Origin: an uncultured Lysobacteraceae bacterium
GTDB taxonomy: Bacteria > Pseudomonadota > Gammaproteobacteria > Xanthomonadales > Rhodanobacteraceae
Direction: 5' to 3'
DNA length: 9,280 nt
Assembly: GCA_946480705.1 (NCBI GenBank)
Contig: CAMLLF010000105.1
Coordinates: 1 to 9,280 of the forward strand
Shown: positions 1 through 5,578 of the stretch, piece after piece
Numbering within the stretch: position 1 is the first letter of the stretch
Layout of the letters: the number at the start of each line of letters is the position of its first letter
Notes under the pieces: generated by a model
Database searches by the model: none
What the model was told of the DNA's origin: nothing
What the model saw: the letters and a program-made list of their open reading frames with translations, nothing else
Position numbers and translations under genes: made by a program

Positions 1-251
1 CGCGAGGAGGTCGCGATCGTCGAACGGCCACGGGAGAAGTTCTGCCAGACCGGCACGAAACCGCGGTCGGCCATCTCGTGGCGCCAGGCCATGCACATGT
101 CGTCCCACCAGTCGCGCTGCGAACCCGAACAGTCGCCGTCCCACTTCGTGATCGCCGAACTCCAGACCGAGTCGGCCAGCGCGTTGCCGCCGATGCCGAG
201 CGCGGCGAGGGCGAGCCCGGCGCCGAGCAATGCTTTGCGTGTCGCTTTCAT
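1..251 (-). CDS. Secreted protein of unknown function, N-terminal fragment
   Basis: This is the first 83 codons of a minus-strand gene that runs off the left edge. The start at 251 is preceded by GGAG with a six-base spacer. An in-frame ATG at 263 would place that GGAG inside the coding region, so 251 is preferred. Residues 1-26 form a signal peptide: a Lys/Arg-rich start (MKATRKA), a hydrophobic Leu/Ala/Gly core, and a NALA|D cleavage site. The exported part begins with an acidic, Trp-rich stretch containing KWDGDCSG, RDWWDDMCMAW and a Trp-Gln-Asn-Phe segment, with two Cys that could form a disulfide. The WWDDM pattern recalls secreted DUF6345-type proteins, but that is a recollection and is uncertain. 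It is separated from the sigma gene by more than 400 bp and a hairpin, so it is probably transcribed on its own. It could be a target of the nearby signalling genes, which is speculation. Confidence 0.8.
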   Translation of the reverse strand, partial: MKATRKALLGAGLALAALGIGGNALADSVWSSAITKWDGDCSGSQRDWWDDMCMAWRHEMADRGFVPVWQNFSRGRSTIATSS

Positions 252-674
252 TGAATGCTCCATGTCGATGAATGACGAGCCATCGGAACGCAGCGCGCGG
301 CGCATACCGAACAAGCGTCGTGCCCGTCTCGCGTTGCCGTCCCCGTCCTTGGCGGGAAAACGCAACGTGTATACGAACGTGGCATGTTCAAAAAAGCGAA
401 CAGCGGAATCGCGCGGTAACACGACGAAAATCGCGAATTGCGATGCGCCGCCGCGATGAGGCGTCGATTGCTTCACAGGTCGGCGGTGTGGTTCAGCGTC
501 GTGAAGAGACGTTGCGCGGATTGGGTCGAGTGCAGCGAAGGCCGGTGCCGGCGTGTTCCACCCGCAAAGACCGCAGGGGAAGAAATCGGACGGCTTGCCG
601 CGGGTTCACACGCGTGACGAAAGACAGGCGCTTCCTTCGGCACGGCTTCTTCGCCGGAGGATGCACCGCGCTGC
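252..674. other. Intergenic region without a convincing gene
   Basis: About 420 bases lie between the secreted-protein start and the hairpin downstream of the sigma gene. Frames open here give Arg- and Pro-rich translations without domains or ribosome binding sites. A small inverted repeat, GCCGG-TG-CCGGC, lies at 541-552. On the minus strand, upstream of the gene starting at 251, there is an AT-richer patch around 362-400 with a run of six T and a TATACA-like hexamer. No -35 box at proper spacing was found, so no promoter is called. The lower GC of this patch would suit a promoter region. Confidence 0.5.
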
Positions 675-699
675 TGGGCTTCGCCTGCGGCTCAACCCA
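675..699 (-). repeat. Compact hairpin, REP-like intergenic repeat or sigma-gene terminator
   Basis: Read on the minus strand, TGGGTT-GA-GCC-GCA-GGC-GA-AGCCCA folds into an outer six-pair stem including one G-U, a tandem GA/GA internal loop, a three-pair GCC/GGC stem and a GCA loop. On the plus strand the wobble becomes a C-A mismatch, so the structure fits minus-strand RNA better. It begins about 15 bases after the sigma-gene stop and has no T tract. The core GGGCTTCGCCTGCGGCTCAA followed by CCCAACCT resembles dispersed intergenic repeats I recall from Xanthomonadaceae and pseudomonad genomes. It could end sigma-gene transcription or stabilise the mRNA end. Confidence 0.5.
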
Positions 700-713
700 A
701 CCTGTCCGCGCAT

Positions 714-1283
714 TCAATTTCCCAGCGCGAGTTCTTTCTGCAGGAACGCCTTCGCCGCACGCGTGTCGCGCTTGATCGTGGGTTCGGAGACGCCGAGCAG
801 TTCGGCAATGTCCTTCACTTCGAGCCCGGCGAAGAAGCGCATCTCGACCACGGTCACGAGGCGCGCGTCGAGAGCGGCGAGCTTTTCCAGTGCGCGATCC
901 ATGCCGACGAGCTGTTCGGCCTGTTCGTCGACGGGCAGCGGCATGCCTTCGAGCGCTTCGAGTTCGACATGTTCGGCGCCGGCGCCGCGGCGCTCGGCCA
1001 GCCGAGCGCGCGCGTAATCGATGACGACCTGGCGCATCGCGCGCGCGGCCGTCGCGAAGAAGTGCTTGCGGTTCTCGTAATGGCTTTCGTTGCGGTCGAA
1101 CAGCTTGAGGTAGGCCTCGTTGACGAGCGCGCGCGTGTTCAAGGTATCGCCGCGGCGATGGCGCGCGAGTTCGGCGCGCGCGATGCGCAGCAGGTCGTCG
1201 TAGACGAGTTTCAGCGCCTTGTCGCGTTCGGCCGAATCCTGATTGGCCGCCGCGATGCGCGCGGTGATCTCGTGCTCGTTCAT
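714..1283 (-). CDS. ECF-type RNA polymerase sigma factor (TIGR02999/sigma70-ECF-like family)
   Basis: A 189-aa alternative sigma factor that would direct RNA polymerase to a specific promoter set. The start at 1283 is chosen for the strong GGGGAGGA ribosome binding site five bases upstream; an open frame extends to 1466 but adds only an Arg-rich tail without homology features. Region 2 covers about residues 22-92, with ALVNEAYLKLF (52-62) and the -10-recognition helix around RKHFFATAARAMRQVVIDYAR (72-92). Region 4 covers about 128-186, with a helix-turn-helix at VKDIAELLGVSEPTIKRD (156-173). The linker has a Met-Pro-Leu-Pro segment. The family is known to lie beside Hanks-type kinases, and two sit across the divergent region here. 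No anti-sigma gene is adjacent. Where many ECF factors have an acidic DxED patch before the LV-E motif, this one has NTRA (49-52) including Thr50, a candidate phosphosite by analogy with EcfP. The target promoters are unknown. Confidence 0.92.
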   Translation of the reverse strand: MNEHEITARIAAANQDSAERDKALKLVYDDLLRIARAELARHRRGDTLNTRALVNEAYLKLFDRNESHYENRKHFFATAARAMRQVVIDYARARLAERRGAGAEHVELEALEGMPLPVDEQAEQLVGMDRALEKLAALDARLVTVVEMRFFAGLEVKDIAELLGVSEPTIKRDTRAAKAFLQKELALGN

Positions 1284-1523
1284 CGCCGTCCTCCCCTGCC
1301 GTCGCGCGTTCGCGTCGTCCTGCTCATGAGCGCAACGCCGAGCGCGGACGTGCCGCAGTTGTACCACGTCGCATGGTGCGGATTCCGAGGTGCGCCGTTG
1401 CGGAATTTGCGTGCGCCGGCGGCTGAGGGAAATCCCGGACGGCCGGGCATGATCCGTGCGGGTCATCGACGTCGTATGTCAGAGCGGACACGGTTTTCCG
1501 CCCCATCAACTCCGTAGTACGCC
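1284..1523. promoter_or_regulatory. Divergent intergenic region between the sigma gene and the repeat/ADYC/kinase series
   Basis: These 240 bases must carry the promoter of the sigma gene (leftward) and most likely that of the rightward series. The visible elements are the sigma gene's ribosome binding site (about 1289-1296), an inverted repeat CCCGG-ACGG-CCGGG at 1434-1447, and a perfect eight-base palindrome CGACGTCG at 1467-1474. I found no -35/-10 pair, housekeeping or ECF-type, that I would defend. The two symmetrical elements are operator candidates only; in DNA this GC-rich short palindromes are common. Confidence 0.4.
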
Positions 1524-1838
1524 ATGAAACGCTCCCTGATCGCTTTCGCTCTGATCGCTGCGGCCGGCGTCGCGCCGGCCGCCACCGAAACCAACGGCCG
1601 GAGTCTCAACGGTGTGGAACTCAACGACTTCCGCCTGACCGGCCTGAACCTCAACGGCGTGCACCTCAACGACTTCCGCCTGAACGGCCTGAGCCTCAAC
1701 GGCTGGACGCTCAACGGCATCGGCACGAAAGGCGCCGTCATCCAGGGTACGCATACCGCGGCCTTCGCGAACGTCACGACCGACTGGTCGGCGGTGTCGC
1801 TGGCCGACGTGCAGGTCCGCCTGCCGGAAACCCGCTGA
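1524..1838 (+). CDS. Small secreted LNGxx pentapeptide-like repeat protein
   Basis: A 104-aa protein with a signal peptide (MKRSLIAFALIAAAGVAPAA, residues 1-20) followed by eight consecutive five-residue repeats at 27-66: SLNGV, ELNDF, RLTGL, NLNGV, HLNDF, RLNGL, SLNGW, TLNGI. The regular Leu spacing suggests a solenoid-like or beta-helical fold. The position two before each Leu is bulky (Val, Phe, Leu, Trp) rather than the small residue of canonical pentapeptide proteins, so it is not a typical member. The remaining 38 residues are non-repetitive and lack Cys. No strong ribosome binding site precedes the start at 1524. The stop overlaps the next gene's start in TGATG, implying an operon with the ADYC-domain protein. 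From memory, similar LNG/QG-type repeats are often fused in front of an ADYC domain in other bacteria, which would make this a separated N-terminal half. The function is unknown; a surface or secreted adhesive role is only a guess. Confidence 0.8.
   Translation: MKRSLIAFALIAAAGVAPAATETNGRSLNGVELNDFRLTGLNLNGVHLNDFRLNGLSLNGWTLNGIGTKGAVIQGTHTAAFANVTTDWSAVSLADVQVRLPETR
1605..1721 (+). repeat. Tandem 45-bp repeat encoding three pentapeptides per unit
   Basis: Two adjacent 45-bp units (1605-1649 and 1650-1694) match at 40 of 45 positions by hand count. A partial third copy (1695-1721) begins the same way (CTCAACGGC). The unit encodes L-N-G-V-x-L-N-D-F-R-L-x-G-L-x. The protein repeat therefore grew by duplication of a 15-residue block, recently enough that the DNA copies are still alike. 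Copy number may vary between strains. Confidence 0.85.
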
Positions 1839-2594
1839 TGCGGTGCCGGCTCGGCGTTGCGCTGACGGCGCTGGCGGCGGCCGAGCCGGCCTCGCGCCGG
1901 ACAGTCGACGGGACGGAGTCCGTGCTGTACCGCGCCGACCGCCGCGTGCCGCGCAGCGCCGACCTGGTCGGCGCGGAACCCGATCTCGGCGGCGGCGTGC
2001 AGTTGCGCATCGACGCTGTCCGGACCGACCCGAGCGACAGTCGCCTGCGGCTGCACCGTTTCAGCCAGCGAATGGGCGACGGTGCCTGGTGCGACGCCTG
2101 CGGGCGCGGACCGCGAAGGCCATCGCGAAGGATTTCCGGTGCCGGGCCGCCGGGTCGACGGCCGCTATCGCTCGGACGGCGCACACTTCGCGCTGACCTG
2201 CACCGGCGGCGCCCGGGCCAAGTGCATGCGCTGGGGCTACCGTCCCTGGGACCGCGCGCCCGGCACGCCGAAGGCGCAGATGTACGAAGCGTGCGTGCAG
2301 ATGGTCCGCGCCGACTATTGCGGCGACGGCACGGCGACGACGCGCGAAGGCATGACCATCGACATCTACGACCGGCACGGCGTGCAGAAATCCGAGAGCG
2401 GCGAAGACTTCCGCTTCGAAGCCGGCCGGGCGCCGACCGGCGCGGTCTGCGTCAATCACGTGCGCGTGCCCGGCAACGTCACGCTCGATGCGATCGCGGC
2501 GCGCTGTCCGCGGCTCAAGGGCGCGCTGGGCGAGCGCTGCGACGAGGCGGCCGCGCGGACCGCCGGCGCGGTGCTGTTCAATCGGTCGCGCTGA
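1838..2594 (+). pseudogene. ADYC-domain secreted protein, reading frame broken once
   Basis: The gene starts at 1838 within TGATG, overlapping the stop of the repeat-protein gene. The N-terminal frame encodes a short signal-like segment (MRCRLGVALTALAAA), then DLVGAEPDLGGGVQLRIDAV and LRLHRFSQRMGDGAWCDACG. The homology then moves to another frame from about 2106: ADREGHREGFPVPG, KCMRWGYRPWDR, and the signature MVRADYCGDG (about 2300-2330), ending LFNRSR at 2594. Removing one G from the GGG at 2102-2104 joins CG directly to AD and gives one 251-aa protein. After 2104 the original frame turns into Arg-rich shadow sequence. The ADYC domain is common in secreted proteins of myxobacteria and related groups and its function is not known. 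The break is either a real mutation that truncates the product or a sequencing/assembly error; the well-kept downstream frame favours a recent event or an error. Programmed frameshifting is unlikely, as no slippery site is apparent. Confidence 0.78.
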
Positions 2595-2602
2595 AACGAA
2601 AA

Positions 2603-2695
2603 GCGAGTGAGTGAAGCGGAGTGAAAACGAGCGAGAGCGGGCGGCGCACCTTGCGTTCTCTCGTTTGTCATTCTTCTTCACTCTCCCTCACGCGG
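2603..2695 (+). terminator. Imperfect long inverted repeat after the ADYC gene
   Basis: The left arm (about 2607-2639, containing GAGTGAAAACGAGCGAGAGC) is imperfectly complementary to the right arm (about 2654-2691, containing CGTTCTCTCGTTTGTCATTC and ending CCCTCAC). The purine-rich arm faces a pyrimidine-rich arm across a short GC-rich loop. The stem has several bulges and no clean T tract follows. It lies just beyond the ADYC stop at 2594 and before the first kinase. It may be a weak terminator or processing structure that separates secreted-protein expression from kinase expression. The purine/pyrimidine asymmetry makes some complementarity expected by chance, so the call is tentative. 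Confidence 0.4.
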
Positions 2696-2763
2696 TTGCG
2701 GTTCCCCGCGCTCGCCAGCAACCTACGCGTTCAGCCGCCGCAATCAACTGCCGAGTCGAACCG

Positions 2764-5505
2764 ATGGATGCACAACGCTGGCGTCAGGCGCGCGACCTGT
2801 TCGAGACCGTCGTCGACCTGGGTCCCGATCACTGGGAAGCGCAGCTGCTGCGGCACGCGCCCGAGGATGCGGCGCTGCGCGCCGAAGTGCTCGCGCTGCT
2901 GCATGCCGACGCGGCGGCGACGCGTGCGACCGGCATGCACGAACAGGTGCCCGACCTCGTCGCCGGTCTCGCCCAGGAACTGACCGGCCGCAACGCCGCG
3001 GCGGCGGCCGCCGTGCGCAGCGGCGACCGGCTCGGTGCGTTCCGCCTGGTCCGCGAGATCGGCCGCGGCGGCATGGGCGCGGTCTGGCTTGCCGAGCGTG
3101 CTGACGGCCAGTTCTCGCAGACCGTCGCGATCAAGCTGATCCGCGGCGGCTGGGACGTCGCCGAAACCCATTCGCGCTTTCTCGCCGAGCGCCAGATCCT
3201 CGCGAGCCTGCAGCATCCGAACATCGCGCATCTCGTCGACGGCGGCGTCGCCGCCGACGGCCGACCGTGGCTCGCGCTCGAATACGTGTCCGGTACCGAC
3301 CTGCGCCAGTGGTGCGACGCGCACGCGCTCGACCTGCGCCGGCGGCTCGCGCTGTTCCTGACTGTCTGCGAGGCGGTCGAACACGCCCACCAGCGGCTCG
3401 TCGTGCATCGCGACCTGAAGCCGTCGAACATCCTCGTCAGCGACGACGGCGTCGTGAAGCTGCTCGACTTCGGCATCGCCAAGCTCATCGATCCGCAGTC
3501 GGCCTCGGTCAGCGCGACGCGCATCTTTACGCCCGAGTACGCCGCGCCCGAACAGGTGCGCGGCGAACTCGTCACGACCGCGGTCGACATCCATGCGCTC
3601 GGCCTGCTGCTCTATGAATTGCTCAGCGGGCAGCGGCCCTACGCGACCGAGAATTCCACGCCGGCCGCCTACGAGCGCGCCATTCTCGACCAGGAGCCGA
3701 CGCGCCCGAGCCTGCGGCTCACGCGCGACACGCCGCAGGCCGAGGCGATCGCGGCGAAGCGGCACCTGACGCCCGAGCGCCTGCGCCGCGAGCTGCGCGG
3801 CGACCTCGACGCCATCGTGCTCAAGGCACTGCGCAAACAGCCCGCGCAGCGCTATGCGAGCGTCGGCGAATTCGTCGCCGACGTGCAGCGCTATCTGCGG
3901 CATCAGCCCGTGCTCGCACGCCGCGGCAACTGGCGCTATCACGCGACGCGCTTCCTGCAGCGGCATACGGCGTCCGTCGCGCTCGGCACCGTGGCGGCGC
4001 TCGCGCTGGCCGCAGGACTCGGCGTCGCGGTGTGGCAGGCGCGCGTCGCACGTGCCGAACGCGACACCGCGCGCGAAGCGCTCGGCTTCATGACGACGCT
4101 GTTCGACAACGCCGACCCCGCGCGGCGCAAAGGCGAAGCGCTCAGCGTGCGCGACCTGCTCGACGCCGGCGTGGAAAACATGCGCACGGCGCTGCCGCGG
4201 CGCGACGTGGCGCGCGGCCGCCTGCTGCTGACCATGGCATCGGCCTATCTCGGGCTCGGCCAGCGCGAGCCCGCCGTACCGCTCGTCGACGAAGCGCTCG
4301 CGATCGCGCGCGCCGCCGGCGATCGCGTGCTCGAGGCCTCCGCGCTGATCCAGCAGTGCCGCCATCTCGATCTCGGCAATGAATCCGAGCGCTGCCCGGC
4401 GCTGCTCGATCGCGCCGAGAGCCTGCTCGATCCGCGCGATCCGGCACAGGCGAAACTCGTCGCCTACGCGCTCGCGCTGCGCGTCTACGGTCTGCAGCTC
4501 GACAACCGCTACGAGGACATCGCGACGGCAATGCGGCGCGGCCTTGCGCTGCTCGACGACTCGCCCGACCACCGCTTCCTGCGCGTCGAACTCGCCGGAC
4601 ATCTCGCATTCGCGCTCGACAAGCTCGGCCGCGCCGCCGACGCGGAAGCGGTGCTGCGGCCCTACCTCGACCGGCTGCGCGGCGACGCAACCGCGGAACG
4701 CGTGCTGCTGGCCGACACGCTCGGTACGCTCGCGACGGCCGTCGCGCACCAGCAGCGCGTCGACGAGGCGATCGCGCTGCAGCGCGAGGCACTCGGAGTC
4801 ATGGAAAAACTCTACGGCGCCGACGATCCCGCGATCACGCCGCAGCTCAACAGTCTGGCAGTCCAGCTCAATGCAGCCGGACGCGTCGAGGAAGCGCTGC
4901 CGCTGCTCGAACGCACGGTCGCGCTGGACCGGCGCCGCGGACCCGACGCGACGCACGAACTCGCGAGCAGCCTGTGCAACTACGGCGGCCTGCTGCTGAT
5001 CGCCGGCCGCGACGCCGACGCGCGCGCGCCGCTCGACGAATCGATCGAGGTCGCCGCGCGCAGCGACATCGCGATGGAACTCGGCCGCTGCCTGCTGTGG
5101 CGCGCGACTCTCGACGTGATCGGCGGCGACGCGGCGGCCGCGCGGCGCGACGCCGCGCGCGCGCGCGAGGTGCTCGCGCCGACCTACGGGCCCGACACCG
5201 ACCTGATGCTGCGCATCCGCAGTGCCGATCTCGCGGCGCACTGGCGCCTGCGCGCGCCGGTCGCGGAAAGCTGCGGCGAGGCTGCCGCGGTCGCCGCGGC
5301 GTTCGCGGCGTCCAGGCGCGCCGACGGTCCGGACGCGCGCTTCGCGGCCTTCCTCGCGGCGCTCTGCAGCGAAGGCCGCGCGGTGGCGGTCGACGCCGCG
5401 GCGCGCGCGCGCGACGCACTCGTCGCCGGCCTGTCGCGCGGCGCGCAGGATCCGCGCGCACGCATGGCGGCCGCACTCGTCGCCGGCTGGTCCGCGCGCC
5501 GCTGA
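2764..5505 (+). CDS. Transmembrane Ser/Thr protein kinase with C-terminal TPR region (kinase A)
   Basis: A 913-aa Hanks-type kinase. The start at 2764 (MDAQRW) matches the start of the second kinase; the open frame reaches back to 2611, through the inverted repeat, without homology. No clear ribosome binding site is seen. The N-terminal helical segment (1-75) is typical of this kinase group. The catalytic domain (about 91-375) has the glycine loop IGRGGMG (99-105), VAIK Lys124, Glu142, HRDLKPSN (215-222; base Asp217), DFG (235-237), an activation segment with Thr256 before PEYAAPE, and APE (261-263). All key residues are present, so it should be active and of the RD class. A single transmembrane helix (about 402-424) follows. 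Residues from about 480 carry TPR-like helical repeats, clearest near 649-683, 693-727 and 735-768, then an Ala/Arg-rich tail. The expected topology is a cytoplasmic kinase with a periplasmic TPR sensor. The opposite-strand ECF sigma factor is a likely substrate by analogy. Confidence 0.93.
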   Translation: MDAQRWRQARDLFETVVDLGPDHWEAQLLRHAPEDAALRAEVLALLHADAAATRATGMHEQVPDLVAGLAQELTGRNAAAAAAVRSGDRLGAFRLVREIGRGGMGAVWLAERADGQFSQTVAIKLIRGGWDVAETHSRFLAERQILASLQHPNIAHLVDGGVAADGRPWLALEYVSGTDLRQWCDAHALDLRRRLALFLTVCEAVEHAHQRLVVHRDLKPSNILVSDDGVVKLLDFGIAKLIDPQSASVSATRIFTPEYAAPEQVRGELVTTAVDIHALGLLLYELLSGQRPYATENSTPAAYERAILDQEPTRPSLRLTRDTPQAEAIAAKRHLTPERLRRELRGDLDAIVLKALRKQPAQRYASVGEFVADVQRYLRHQPVLARRGNWRYHATRFLQRHTASVALGTVAALALAAGLGVAVWQARVARAERDTAREALGFMTTLFDNADPARRKGEALSVRDLLDAGVENMRTALPRRDVARGRLLLTMASAYLGLGQREPAVPLVDEALAIARAAGDRVLEASALIQQCRHLDLGNESERCPALLDRAESLLDPRDPAQAKLVAYALALRVYGLQLDNRYEDIATAMRRGLALLDDSPDHRFLRVELAGHLAFALDKLGRAADAEAVLRPYLDRLRGDATAERVLLADTLGTLATAVAHQQRVDEAIALQREALGVMEKLYGADDPAITPQLNSLAVQLNAAGRVEEALPLLERTVALDRRRGPDATHELASSLCNYGGLLLIAGRDADARAPLDESIEVAARSDIAMELGRCLLWRATLDVIGGDAAAARRDAARAREVLAPTYGPDTDLMLRIRSADLAAHWRLRAPVAESCGEAAAVAAAFAASRRADGPDARFAAFLAALCSEGRAVAVDAAARARDALVAGLSRGAQDPRARMAAALVAGWSARR

Positions 5506-5508
5506 GTA

Positions 5509-5537
5509 AAACCCCCGTGCCGCGCGTGCGCGGGTTT
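5509..5537 (+). terminator. Hairpin between the two kinase genes
   Basis: AAACCC at 5509-5514 pairs with GGGTTT at 5532-5537. Inside it, after one mismatch, there are further pairs including G-U wobbles around a GC-rich loop. It starts four bases after the stop of kinase A. The right arm ends in TTT but no longer T tract follows. It could act as a leaky terminator or attenuator, making the second kinase partly independent. No promoter for kinase B was recognised in the remaining 41 bases. Confidence 0.4.
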
Positions 5538-5578
5538 GCGCTACCGTGCGCGGGCGATCCGGCGAAGAGGGGAGCTTC

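Noticed and set aside
493..717. A 74-aa minus-strand frame containing GWVEPQAKP
   Set aside because: The peptide is the translation of the REP-like hairpin and flanking DNA, with a TTG start inside the sigma stop region and no domain.
1284..1466. Upstream start for the sigma factor at 1466
   Set aside because: It adds 61 residues without family match; the start at 1283 has a strong ribosome binding site and gives normal family length.
969..1517. A 182-aa plus-strand frame opposite the sigma gene
   Set aside because: Antisense to clear sigma regions 2 and 4, with no ribosome binding site.
1770..1840. A second frameshift joining the repeat protein and the ADYC protein into one chain
   Set aside because: The frame leading into 1838 from upstream is Arg/Pro shadow sequence, and the repeat protein's own tail looks genuine up to its stop.
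2105..2614. Continuation of the ADYC N-terminal frame to 2614
   Set aside because: After the frame break the translation is Arg-rich and has no ADYC homology, while the neighbouring frame has the full domain.
2611..2763. Upstream start for kinase A at 2611
   Set aside because: The extra residues are encoded by the inverted repeat; MDAQRW at 2764 matches the paralogue's start.
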